Shown here piece by piece: positions 27,228 to 35,568 of a stretch of DNA of 64,000 nt. Origin of the DNA: Paenibacillus amylolyticus. Lineage in GTDB: Bacteria; Bacillota; Bacilli; Paenibacillales; Paenibacillaceae. Both the position numbers and the translations under genes were made by a program. Location of the stretch: NCBI RefSeq assembly GCF_001570725.1, contig NZ_BCNV01000001.1:2914001-2978000 (forward strand), in the 5' to 3' direction. How positions within the stretch are numbered: position 1 is the stretch's first letter; each line of letters opens with the position of its first letter. The notes under the pieces were generated by a model that worked only from the letters and a program-made list of their open reading frames with translations, was not told the DNA's origin and did no database searches.

Positions 27228-28226
27228 TTAATTCAAGATATCCCGTTTCGTAAAGACAAGGAATGACACAATGAGTGAAGCAACGCCCCAAACACTAAGC
27301 ACAATAAGGGAAAAACCTAAATTCATCCCCTCGATTGGCGGTAATCCACCAGACAAATAATTAGGAAGTTCAAGGTTAACCATGAACAGATACTTTGCTG
27401 TCTGCCAGGATGCAGCCATGCTGGTCAAGATTGTTCCTGCAATCAGAGCGGCCATCATGATAACGATACTTGCAGCAGTACTGCGCACAAGCACAGAGAC
27501 CATAAATGCAAGCATAGCCACAATTACACTCACAAACCAGATCAGTCCTGCCTGCATAAGCATATACAACCACTGGTCTACAGCATGCACTGCCGACATA
27601 TCGACATCAGTTCCCACAACCTTGAATCCTGTGAAGATTGGCATGTTGAAGCCTTTGTAGCCAAAGACCGCACCCGATATGACATAACATATAATGTAGG
27701 CTGATACCACTATGATGGAAACAAACATAATCAGCGTAATTAATTTGCTCAGAAGCACTTTCCAGCGTCTAACCGGACGCGTTAAAAGCATTTTAATCGT
27801 ACCTGTCGTACGTTCACCTGAAACAAGATCCGAAGCAATAGCCATGATTAACAGTGGAATAAACAATCCAACTGCATTGTTCATGAACTCCCGCGTAAAG
27901 GTAACACCACCCGGCTCTTTGGGATTGATGTCATTTTCGAGATAGTATTGCATCTGTTGGATATACACTGTTCTATATTTCTTATATTCTTCAGGTACCC
28001 GATCGCTTCCGAGCGAGTTTTGGTTGTCAGTGATGGCCTGTTGCAGTTCAAGCCGCCAATCGCCGCCAAACTTATCCCGATTATTCTCCGCAGATTTCAT
28101 CTGGGCATACGTAAACATCGGTACGAGGATCGCAAGTACAATAAATATAATATAAAGCCGTTTTTTCTTCACCATCTTAATCGTTTCATTGCGAATCAGC
28201 GGCATGATATTATTCAATGGATTCAC
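27228..28226 (-). CDS. ABC-2 type transporter permease
   Basis: This 332-residue protein has six hydrophobic segments and a large extracytoplasmic loop after the first, typical of ABC-2 permeases of the NatB/BcrB kind. The conserved SGERTTGTIKMLLTRPVRR segment couples to the ATPase. It overlaps the upstream ATPase gene by 17 bp, so the two are co-translated. Such pairs export lipids, peptides or ions; no substrate can be assigned. Confidence 0.87.
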   Translation of the reverse strand: MNPLNNIMPLIRNETIKMVKKKRLYIIFIVLAILVPMFTYAQMKSAENNRDKFGGDWRLELQQAITDNQNSLGSDRVPEEYKKYRTVYIQQMQYYLENDINPKEPGGVTFTREFMNNAVGLFIPLLIMAIASDLVSGERTTGTIKMLLTRPVRRWKVLLSKLITLIMFVSIIVVSAYIICYVISGAVFGYKGFNMPIFTGFKVVGTDVDMSAVHAVDQWLYMLMQAGLIWFVSVIVAMLAFMVSVLVRSTAASIVIMMAALIAGTILTSMAASWQTAKYLFMVNLELPNYLSGGLPPIEGMNLGFSLIVLSVWGVASLIVSFLVFTKRDILN

Positions 28227-29175
28227 CTTCTGTCATTTTTAAGAATAGTTGTTCGAGCGTAGGCTGAATCCGCTGTACCCCTTCAACCTGTACACCAGCT
28301 TGAACCATCTGTTGCACCATATCAGGAATTCGATCTTCATGCATCTCGGCAACCGCAGCGTTGGGACCAAGGCCCGCAACAATGGTATCATCCATCACAT
28401 CCGCTGGTCGACCTACTAGAGCAATTCCTGCATCCTGCAACATCTTTTTGCCTTGGTCCAGTGGTGAAACGTGCCAGATAGCCAGCTTGGAATGATCTTC
28501 AATCAGCTCGCTAACTCCTCCAACGGCAAGCACACGTCCAGCACTGATAATGGCTACTCTGTCACAGAGAAGCTGAATCTCACTTAACAGGTGACTGCTG
28601 ACAAATACAGCCATACCTTCACTGGCAAGTTGCTTAATAAAGACACGAAGTTCCTTAATGCCTTTTGGATCAAGGCCATTCGTCGGTTCATCCAGAATGA
28701 GCAGACGCGGACGCCCAAGCAAAGCTTGCGCAATACCGAGCCGTTGACGCATACCTAGTGAGTATGTTCTGACTTTATCATGAATGCGCTGATCCAATCG
28801 AACAATATCCACGACTTCCTGAATCCGCTCGTTGTCCACACCTGGTTGCATGCGTGCAAAATGCTCCAAGTTCTCCCACCCGGTCAGATATGTATATACC
28901 TCGGGATTCTCAACAATGGAGCCTACATACTTCAAAGCACGTTCAGGGTCCCGATTTACATCATAACCACAGACTTTAATTTTACCTTCTGTCGGTTTGA
29001 TCAGATCGACCAGCATCCGTATCGTCGTTGTTTTCCCAGCACCGTTGGGTCCAAGAAATCCGAAGATTTCACCAGGTTTTACGTCAAATGTAACGTCCTT
29101 AATAATCCACTTGCGTCCGATCCGCTTTTTCAGATTCTGTACCGATAGGACGGAATCATACTGCTGCTCTGCCAT
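28210..29175 (-). CDS. ABC transporter ATP-binding protein
   Basis: This 321-residue ATPase has Walker A GPNGAGKTT, signature YSLGMRQRLGIAQAL, Walker B LLILDEPTNGLDP and the switch His in SSHLLSEI, followed by an 80-residue C-terminal regulatory region common in BcrA/NatA-type exporters. GGGAG lies before the ATG. It sits between the SGNH-hydrolase gene (adjacent, no gap) and its permease, forming a three-gene operon. Confidence 0.9.
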   Translation of the reverse strand: MAEQQYDSVLSVQNLKKRIGRKWIIKDVTFDVKPGEIFGFLGPNGAGKTTTIRMLVDLIKPTEGKIKVCGYDVNRDPERALKYVGSIVENPEVYTYLTGWENLEHFARMQPGVDNERIQEVVDIVRLDQRIHDKVRTYSLGMRQRLGIAQALLGRPRLLILDEPTNGLDPKGIKELRVFIKQLASEGMAVFVSSHLLSEIQLLCDRVAIISAGRVLAVGGVSELIEDHSKLAIWHVSPLDQGKKMLQDAGIALVGRPADVMDDTIVAGLGPNAAVAEMHEDRIPDMVQQMVQAGVQVEGVQRIQPTLEQLFLKMTEGESIE

Positions 29176-30048
29176 TTAATTTCCGCTCCCTTCTGCCGGT
29201 GTATCCGCCTGAAATTCCTGTGCAATCCGAACTGCAATTTGCTCATAACCTTGTCCGTTGGGATGGAAATGATCTGAAGAGAGGTACTCCCCCAGATGAT
29301 TTTCAAATAAATCGAATGTAGGGACCAGTGTCATCTTGTCCTCATTGTTCAAAATAGCAAGCGCAGCATCGTTCCATGCAGCAACAACGGCATTACCCGG
29401 TTTCTCCAGTTCCTTCACATCACCAAACGGATTGTACAACCCTATGTACGCAATCTGTGCATCAGGATTGATTTCTTTTACTTTCTTCAATATCTCTTGA
29501 AGGCGTTTCGACGTTTCCGGCAAAGCCGCTGCCAATTGCTCTGCTGTTGGCGGATCTTCCCCCTGTAGAACTTGTCCTCCTTGGAACAGATCATTCGCGC
29601 CGATCGAGAGTAAAATAAAATTGGATTGCTGTAGTACGTAACGCACACCTTGCTCATCCAGTTTTGTCAATAAAGCGTCTGTTCTCAAACCATTAACACC
29701 CAGATTATTAAGAACCTGAACGTCATATCCTTTATCCTTGAGCAGATTCCCTGCACGTCTCACGAAGCCAAGTCCTTCATCATCCCCTGTACCTCTTGCA
29801 AGGGAATCGCCGATGACAGCCATCCGAATCTTGCCATCTTCCACGACAGCGGTCTGCCCCTCGTTATTCTTAGGTGGTGCAGTTGTCTCCTGACCTGTAG
29901 TTAACGCAGAATCTCCCTCGGGAAAAATGACGTCTTTTATGGCGTATCCAAATCCAAATAACAACAACAAGGTTGCCAAGATGGATACTGTACTGACAGT
30001 TCTCCAGATCCATGGTGCTGAATCAAGGCTTTTTTTCTTTTTCATCAT
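29176..30048 (-). CDS. Membrane-anchored SGNH/GDSL hydrolase
   Basis: This 290-residue protein has a Lys-rich cytoplasmic start, one membrane helix (about 20-42) and an extracellular SGNH domain. It has block I IGDSLARG with the nucleophile Ser, block II Gly in LGVNGL, block III GAND and block V SDHFHPNGQGY with the catalytic Asp and His. The family includes lipases, esterases and peptidoglycan or teichoic-acid deacetylases. The start is one of two adjacent ATG codons at 30043-30048 after GGAG. It is the first gene of an operon with an ABC-2 exporter, so the pair may act on the same envelope substrate. Confidence 0.85.
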   Translation of the reverse strand: MMKKKKSLDSAPWIWRTVSTVSILATLLLLFGFGYAIKDVIFPEGDSALTTGQETTAPPKNNEGQTAVVEDGKIRMAVIGDSLARGTGDDEGLGFVRRAGNLLKDKGYDVQVLNNLGVNGLRTDALLTKLDEQGVRYVLQQSNFILLSIGANDLFQGGQVLQGEDPPTAEQLAAALPETSKRLQEILKKVKEINPDAQIAYIGLYNPFGDVKELEKPGNAVVAAWNDAALAILNNEDKMTLVPTFDLFENHLGEYLSSDHFHPNGQGYEQIAVRIAQEFQADTPAEGSGN

Positions 30049-30109
30049 CACATCTCCGCTCATGTACACCAGTCCGGGTGCTTTATAATTTATAATGACT
30101 ATGACTTTA

Positions 30110-30165
30110 CATTAAGGCGTGTCTGAAAATCCGCTTCCTTCGGAGTTTTCAGACACGCCTTAATG
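30110..30165. repeat. Long perfect palindromic element
   Basis: Two 20-base arms (30110-30129 and 30146-30165, starting CATTAAGGCGTGTCTG) are perfectly complementary, and the 16-base centre has a further TCCG/CGGA pairing. There is no T-run outside, so it is not a standard terminator. It looks like a small palindromic repeat or MITE-like remnant. A 16/19 match to one arm occurs at 31291-31309, on the other side of the CAP-protein gene. Confidence 0.7.
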
Positions 30166-30257
30166 AGGCTATTCCTAAATAACATAAATGTTCTGTCGTT
30201 AATTTGCAAATTTTGGCGCCACATTCGCAAAATTCATTTTGTATATGTCATTTTACG

Positions 30258-30310
30258 GAAAAAAGGTTATGCCACACACAGATTTCAACTGTGTTGGCAT
30301 AACCTTTTGC
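30258..30310 (-). terminator. Terminator of the CAP-domain gene
   Basis: A 14-bp outer stem (AAAAGGTTATGCCA with its complement ending at 30308) and an inner CACAG/CTGTG stem are followed on the minus strand by six T residues. Confidence 0.85.
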
Positions 30311-30344
30311 AAAACAAATCTACATTTATTTCATTATAAAGTGC

Positions 30345-31169
30345 TTATTTACCGATAAACTCTTGAGCCCAGTATCCATTGAAGTAACCTACACCGATAT
30401 GCGTAAAGTTTTTGCTCAGAATATTGGCACGGTGGCCTTCACTATTCATCCAGGCTGTAACAACTTCCTGCGGTGTTTTTTGTCCTTTGGCAATGTTCTC
30501 ACCTGCATAGCTGTAAGTTACTCCGAATTGTTTCATCATATCAAACGGAGAACCATATGTTGGTGACTGGTGATCAAAATAGTTATTGTTGCTCATATCT
30601 TTTACTTTGGCTACAGCTACTTTGTCCAGAAGGGCATCCGAAGACAAGGCGCTCAGACCTGCTTTGGCACGCTCAGCGTTCACAAGCTTTACAACTTGAG
30701 TTGCGAAGTCAGATTGTGTGCTTTCGCTACCGCTATTACTTGTATTGTTACCTGTGTTCGAAGGATCTTTAGCCGGTGTAGTTGCTGGTTTTTCTTCTTG
30801 AGTTGGTTGTGCTGGTTTAGTCGGTTGTTCAGGCTTAGTTGTTGGCTCAGCAGGTTTTGTTGTTGGCTGAGATGGTTTCGTTGTCGGTTGAGTTGGTTTT
30901 GTTGTCGGCTCAGCGGGTTTAGTAGTTTGATCAGGCTGCGTAGCAGGCTTTTCTACAATTTGCCCGTCGGATACGGTGTATCCATTTTGTTTGAGCCATT
31001 TCTCAATATAAGCTTTCAAGCTGTCTGTACTTGTAATTTTGTACGTTGTGATAGTCTTATATGTTGAATCTGCAGCAGACGCGGAAGCAGGAAGCATAAC
31101 CCCTACGGCCAGTACGGCTGTCAGACTACTCGTTACGACAGTTTTCATCCATTTCTTTTTCAAATTCAT
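30345..31169 (-). CDS. Secreted CAP/SCP-domain protein (YkwD-like)
   Basis: This 274-residue protein has a signal peptide (cleavage near ASASAAD at 29-35), a short N-terminal domain (about 35-72), a Pro/Thr/Lys-rich linker of TTKPxxP repeats (about 75-130), and a C-terminal CAP domain (155-274). CAP-domain residues are present in NYFDHQSP, YAGENIA and SEGHRANIL. Bacterial CAP proteins are secreted and of uncertain function; the linker suggests spanning of the cell wall. AAGGAG precedes the ATG. It has its own promoter and terminator. Confidence 0.88.
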   Translation of the reverse strand: MNLKKKWMKTVVTSSLTAVLAVGVMLPASASAADSTYKTITTYKITSTDSLKAYIEKWLKQNGYTVSDGQIVEKPATQPDQTTKPAEPTTKPTQPTTKPSQPTTKPAEPTTKPEQPTKPAQPTQEEKPATTPAKDPSNTGNNTSNSGSESTQSDFATQVVKLVNAERAKAGLSALSSDALLDKVAVAKVKDMSNNNYFDHQSPTYGSPFDMMKQFGVTYSYAGENIAKGQKTPQEVVTAWMNSEGHRANILSKNFTHIGVGYFNGYWAQEFIGK

Positions 31170-31217
31170 TCATCTCCTTAAGATTAGTTATTACAACTTT
31201 GTAATTAATACTCTAGC

Positions 31218-31246
31218 AGTATATCAATTCAACAGGAGGTTGTGAA
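31218..31246 (-). promoter_or_regulatory. Promoter of the CAP-domain gene
   Basis: Minus strand TTCACA (31241-31246), 17-bp spacer, TATACT (31218-31223), 49 bp upstream of the start codon. Confidence 0.65.
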
Positions 31247-31346
31247 CCCGTAAAATATGGAAAAGTAACTTTTTTGTCATTTTTAAAGTGTTTCAAACAC
31301 GCCCTGATGGCTTATTCTGCATGAATCTATCTGCCTATAAAAGCAT

Positions 31347-31386
31347 AAAAAAAAGACATTCAGACTAAAATTGCTAGTCGAATGCC
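31347..31386 (-). terminator. Terminator after the purT-GNAT operon
   Basis: The minus strand forms a stem (31355-31367 with 31375-31386, one bulge) followed by eight T residues. Confidence 0.75.
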
Positions 31387-31475
31387 ACTTCACCATCTAT
31401 TTATCATTCACGACACCAGAAGGTGCAGATCAGGATATAATGAGAATTTTCATGCTATAAAAAAACCTTTATATA

Positions 31476-31934
31476 CTATAGAAGAACTTTACTGAACCGA
31501 TAGCCTCTCTTCTGAAAACCAATGTGCTCATAAAAAGAGTACGTTGTTGAAGTCACTTCACGGTTTGCACCCGTGACAAACAGTTGTTTACCACCTTGCT
31601 GTCTGCCCCAATCTTCAGCACGAGCCATCAGACGACGGCCAATTCCACCACCACGATGTTCCTGACCTACGATTAGAGAAGTAATTTGTGCGGCAGGTTC
31701 TGGATAGGCATGATTTTGCACACATTGCAAGCCAATCACACCAATAATTTGTTCATCCACTTCGGCAACAAGCATGCACGCATTTGGATTGGTTTCCAAA
31801 CATTCAATGCGTTCTTTCATGACATTGGCTGTTGTCGGATAGCTGACCTCTCGCATCAATCCCGTTACCGCTTCAGCATCTCGCAGTTCACACTCTCGGA
31901 TCATCAGTACAGGGGCCTCAACATTATTGGACAT
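31476..31934 (-). CDS. GNAT-family N-acetyltransferase
   Basis: This 152-residue single-domain acetyltransferase has the acetyl-CoA loop [13 protein letters not shown] and a C-terminal [14 protein letters not shown] segment. GGAGG precedes the ATG. Its start overlaps the 3-prime end of purT by 11 bp, so the two are co-transcribed. The acceptor substrate cannot be predicted. Confidence 0.85.
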   Translation of the reverse strand: MSNNVEAPVLMIRECELRDAEAVTGLMREVSYPTTANVMKERIECLETNPNACMLVAEVDEQIIGVIGLQCVQNHAYPEPAAQITSLIVGQEHRGGGIGRRLMARAEDWGRQQGGKQLFVTGANREVTSTTYSFYEHIGFQKRGYRFSKVLL

Positions 31935-33111
31935 GATTTACCTCCACTTTCAGCATATTAGCGGCTTGCACCGCCGTTTTACGAGCTTCTTCCACATCTT
32001 GGCCAGCACTTAGGGCTACAGCCATTCGGCGTCCTACTTTGGTCTCAGGTTTGCCAAATACACGAATCTGAGTACGAGGAAGAGCCAGTGCTTCTTCAAT
32101 CCCGCCTACAGTAAAGTCAGATGTTTCATCATTAGCCTTCAGCGTTGCTGAAGCTCCCGGTGTCAACAGATGTACACCTGTGACCGGAAAACCAAGAATT
32201 GCACGTACATGCAGCGCAAACTCGGAACTGTCTTGCGTCACCATTGTAACCATGCCTGTGTCATGCGGACGAGGAGATACCTCGCTAAACACAACACCAT
32301 CCGGAGTCAGGAATAATTCCACTCCAAACAGTCCATAACCGCCAAGTTCATCCGTAACGGATTTGGCAATATGACAAGCCTGCTCCCATTGTTCAGGAGT
32401 CATTGCATGAGGTTGCCAGGATTCGACATAATCCCCATCCTTCTGAATATGGCCAATCGGAGGACAGAATACGGTGCCTGATACAGACCTAACGGTAAGT
32501 AATGTAATCTCACTGTCAAATTGCACAAAGCTCTCCACGATAACACGAACGGATTTGCCACGAGCCCCCGAAAGAGCAATGTTCCAGCAATCCTCCACGT
32601 CGCCCGGTGTTCGGCATACACTCTGCCCTTTGCCGGAAGAACTCATCAATGGTTTAATGACACAAGGTGTGCCAAGCTCACGTACGGCTTCCTGAAGTTG
32701 TTCCAGGTTGTCCGCAAAAAGGTAGTCAGCTGTCGGAAGTTTCAATTGTTCGGCTGCAAGGCGACGGATGCCTTCGCGATCCATCGTTAAACGTGCAGCT
32801 CGAGCAGTAGGCACTACACAAAATCCCTCTTCCTCAAGCTCCAGTAAAGCTTCTGTTGCAATAGCTTCAATCTCAGGTACGATGTAATGAGGTTTTTCTT
32901 TACGGATCAATTGTTTCAAAGCTTCAGCATCCAGCATGTCGATGCAGTAAGACCGGTGCGCGACCTGCATCGCAGGTGCGTTCTCATAACGATCAACAGC
33001 GATCGTCTCTACTCCCAGTCGTTGGGCCTCAATAACGACCTCTTTTCCCAATTCTCCACTGCCTAGTAGCAGCATTTTTTTGGCTTGAGCCGTAAAAGGA
33101 GCACCCCACAT
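31924..33111 (-). CDS. purT: Formate-dependent phosphoribosylglycinamide formyltransferase
   Basis: This 395-residue ATP-grasp enzyme makes formyl-GAR from GAR, formate and ATP, the folate-independent third step of purine synthesis. It has an N-terminal GSGELGKEV nucleotide loop, a [18 protein letters not shown]-grasp segment, [13 protein letters not shown] and a C-terminal barrel. Length matches PurT (about 390). GGGAGG lies about 12 bases before the ATG. No other purine genes are adjacent. Upstream at about 33160-33175 the minus strand reads CCCCGAAAATA, a weak resemblance to half a PurR box. Confidence 0.92.
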   Translation of the reverse strand: MWGAPFTAQAKKMLLLGSGELGKEVVIEAQRLGVETIAVDRYENAPAMQVAHRSYCIDMLDAEALKQLIRKEKPHYIVPEIEAIATEALLELEEEGFCVVPTARAARLTMDREGIRRLAAEQLKLPTADYLFADNLEQLQEAVRELGTPCVIKPLMSSSGKGQSVCRTPGDVEDCWNIALSGARGKSVRVIVESFVQFDSEITLLTVRSVSGTVFCPPIGHIQKDGDYVESWQPHAMTPEQWEQACHIAKSVTDELGGYGLFGVELFLTPDGVVFSEVSPRPHDTGMVTMVTQDSSEFALHVRAILGFPVTGVHLLTPGASATLKANDETSDFTVGGIEEALALPRTQIRVFGKPETKVGRRMAVALSAGQDVEEARKTAVQAANMLKVEVNHVQ

Positions 33112-33350
33112 GTTCTTTCCAATCCTCCCAAAGAGAAATCTTCTATATCTGTCTCTCTATTTTCGGGGTTTTGGTTAAAGATTGCAAGAGTGCTCCCTAT
33201 TTTTCTTGTGAATTTTACAAGATTTTTTGTGTTTTTTCGATCAAATTTTACAATTACCGCTCACAGATTCGATACTCCTTCCATTCCTCCCAAAATTAAG
33301 GAAATGTTAAAAGAGCAAACTTTAATACGCAAGCGAATCGAAATACGCAA

Positions 33351-33382
33351 ACAAATCCCAAGTTTAAAGACTTGGGATTTGT
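33351..33382 (-). terminator. Hairpin overlapping the stop codon of the FNR-like gene
   Basis: ACAAATCCCAAGT (33351-33363) and ACTTGGGATTTGT (33370-33382) are perfect 13-bp arms. On the minus strand the 5-prime arm contains the last four codons and the TAA lies in the loop. Only TTT follows, so termination may be inefficient. Confidence 0.55.
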
Positions 33383-34386
33383 CGATTTTTTTCTCTGAAG
33401 ATTTCATTATGGGAAGAAACATAAGCCATCTTGGGTGCGTCTGGCGTCATATATTGTTTGGCACTATTGACTGCCACGATCGCATCATTGAAGGCTCCTG
33501 CAATGAGTCTAACTTTGCTCTCGTGGGTCGCACAGTCCCCTGCTGCAAAAACACCCGGAAGACTCGTCTGTGCATGGTGGCTCATTAGAACCATTCCATC
33601 GTTCATTTCTAAACCACAACTGGCAAGATCACTTAGATTGCTTTTATATCCGTGATTAATGACGACTTCATCCACTTGCAACACTACATTGTCCTGACTT
33701 TCCATATGCGTAATCACAACCTGCTGGATTCGCTTACCATGATTATGAAGCTGCGTGATGCTATATGGTGTTCTCACATCTGTTATGTTGTTCATCTCAC
33801 TGACATTCCGTTCCATTGCACGAAACTCATTATTCCGGTGGATTACGACTACACTGCGAGCAAGTTGAGCAAGTTCAATGGCCCAGTCTACAGCACTGTT
33901 GCCTCCACCCGAAATGAGTACACGCTTCCCAGCGAAATGTTCTGGATTTTGCACGGTGTAATGAAGATTCTCTTGCTCATGTTCAATCGGCTCCTGAAGC
34001 TCCAGCTTCTGAATCTCTGCGATACCACGGCCTACCGCGACAATGATCGTACGTGTATAATGTATCTCGCCTCCAGCGGTGTACATACTCCATATTCCGT
34101 TATCCAATCGAGTGAACCTTTCCACCTTGCAATTCAATACGACCGTTGGATTAAACGTATTCGCTTGCTGAACAAGCCATTCGATCAACTTCGAACATTT
34201 CATAGGCGGCAGGCCACCTACATCCCAAATTGTTTTTTCCGAATAGGTATGTAGAAAACCACCAAGTCGGTCTTTACCATCAATGATTTTGACTTTCATA
34301 TCACGCATCCCTGCATAAAAAGCTGCATACATGCCGGCAGGGCCGCCTCCAATGATGGTTACATCATAGATATCTTCTTCATTCAT
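33364..34386 (-). CDS. Ferredoxin/flavodoxin-NADP reductase-like flavoprotein
   Basis: This 340-residue TrxR-fold flavoprotein has an FAD dinucleotide motif GGGPAGMYAAFYAG at the N-terminus, an NAD(P) motif ISGGGNSAVDWA in the middle and a C-terminal FAD motif GVFAAGDCA. The CxxC redox pair of thioredoxin reductase is absent, which fits the YumC/type-2 ferredoxin-NADP reductase group. I chose the ATG at 34386 with AGGGGG eight bases upstream. It lies 61 bp after a siderophore-binding lipoprotein gene on the same strand and may share its Fur-controlled transcript, suggesting a role in reductive iron release. Confidence 0.83.
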   Translation of the reverse strand: MNEEDIYDVTIIGGGPAGMYAAFYAGMRDMKVKIIDGKDRLGGFLHTYSEKTIWDVGGLPPMKCSKLIEWLVQQANTFNPTVVLNCKVERFTRLDNGIWSMYTAGGEIHYTRTIIVAVGRGIAEIQKLELQEPIEHEQENLHYTVQNPEHFAGKRVLISGGGNSAVDWAIELAQLARSVVVIHRNNEFRAMERNVSEMNNITDVRTPYSITQLHNHGKRIQQVVITHMESQDNVVLQVDEVVINHGYKSNLSDLASCGLEMNDGMVLMSHHAQTSLPGVFAAGDCATHESKVRLIAGAFNDAIVAVNSAKQYMTPDAPKMAYVSSHNEIFREKNRQIPSL

Positions 34387-34447
34387 TGTAAACACCCCCT
34401 GTTAATTGAGTTATGAATAAGAGATTCATCTAACAGATGCAGATGCT

Positions 34448-35437
34448 TTATTTGTTTTTTTCTTCAAAAGCACTCACAATATCGTCAATGACATATTCGT
34501 CGGCAAGCGGAGACATTCCCAGATTGAACCATTCTTTACCACCCACCATGTAAACATGGTCCTGTTTAACAGCTTTCAGATTTTTCCATAACGATGTCGA
34601 TAACATATCTTCAAATTTCTTTTTAATTTCCGGATTGGTCTCATCATCCAACTGAACAATCAGATGATCTGCATCGTATTCAGGCAGTACTTCCAAGGAT
34701 ACGGACATGGCAGTTTGATCTTTCGGGAAATTAGGAAGTGGCTTCATTCCCAATCGTTTGTGGACAAAGTTTCCTCGGTCGAGATTCTCCCCATGAAGTA
34801 CGATTTCTTTTTCCATCACTCTAATGTAGAGAACCGTCTCCTCACCAATCAGATTGTGCAATTTGTCAGCAGCTATCTTCTCCTTTGCTACCAAATCCTG
34901 AATTACCTTTTCTGCCTGTTCTTCTTTGTCCAAAATTTTGGCCATATCCCGCAGTTCATCGCGCCAATCATCACGCTGTGGCAAAAGTACGGTAGGTGCA
35001 ATCAAAGTAAGTTGATCATAGTCCTTTTTAGACCACCAGTCAGGAGCGATAATTAAATCCGGCTCTGCCTCCATCAGGGCTTCAAAGTTAGGCGTTCTTC
35101 CTATTCCCATTTTCATCGTGATTGCAAATGGCTCTTGCAAGTAAGAAGGAAAATCCTCATGGTAGTTCTGTACGGCAATGGGTACGATGCCAAGTGAATA
35201 TAAAAACTCTGGATATACAACGGACAAACCAACTATTTTTTGTGGATTGGCCGGAATTTCAACTTCTCCCATTTCCGTGTTCACTTTCTTCACCTGACTT
35301 GCTTCTGTTGTTGAAGCATTGGCGGTACCCGCTTCTTGTCCCTCGCCCGGGGATGCTTCTTTGCCTGCTGCCCCACAAGCAGCAATAACGAGCATCAACA
35401 TCATTGTGCATATTACGGTTAACCATCTGAATCTCAT
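34448..35437 (-). CDS. Iron-siderophore ABC transporter substrate-binding lipoprotein
   Basis: This 329-residue protein has a lipoprotein signal with lipobox VIAAC (Cys21), followed by a two-lobed FecB/FepB-type binding domain. The usual start of lobe one is visible in NPQKIVGLSVVYPEFLYSLGI, and lobe two ends in WFNLGMSPLADEYV. A GGGGG site precedes the ATG. It should capture ferric siderophores at the outer membrane surface, but no permease or ATPase genes are next to it, so it must use a transporter encoded elsewhere. It lies downstream of a Fur box and of an AraC-type regulator with a related domain. Confidence 0.9.
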   Translation of the reverse strand: MRFRWLTVICTMMLMLVIAACGAAGKEASPGEGQEAGTANASTTEASQVKKVNTEMGEVEIPANPQKIVGLSVVYPEFLYSLGIVPIAVQNYHEDFPSYLQEPFAITMKMGIGRTPNFEALMEAEPDLIIAPDWWSKKDYDQLTLIAPTVLLPQRDDWRDELRDMAKILDKEEQAEKVIQDLVAKEKIAADKLHNLIGEETVLYIRVMEKEIVLHGENLDRGNFVHKRLGMKPLPNFPKDQTAMSVSLEVLPEYDADHLIVQLDDETNPEIKKKFEDMLSTSLWKNLKAVKQDHVYMVGGKEWFNLGMSPLADEYVIDDIVSAFEEKNK

Positions 35438-35484
35438 TCTGTATGTACCCCCTATAGGTCATTAATATATGACAATGTCTAATC

Positions 35485-35503
35485 AATAATAATTATCATT
35501 ATC
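35485..35503. promoter_or_regulatory. Fur box upstream of the siderophore-binding protein
   Basis: AATAATAATTATCATTATC matches the classical Fur 19-mer at 16 of 19 positions, 48 bp upstream of the start codon. The -10 and -35 boxes are not unambiguous in this AT-rich region. Confidence 0.75.
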
Positions 35504-35568
35504 ACTAAGATATAGGAGTAGTATAATAAAATATGATCTGGCATGATATTGACTATTCAGACTTTTTG

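Noticed and set aside
33112..33363. A purine riboswitch or full PurR operator upstream of purT
   Set aside because: I found only one poor PurR half-box and no conserved purine-aptamer core, so neither is supported.
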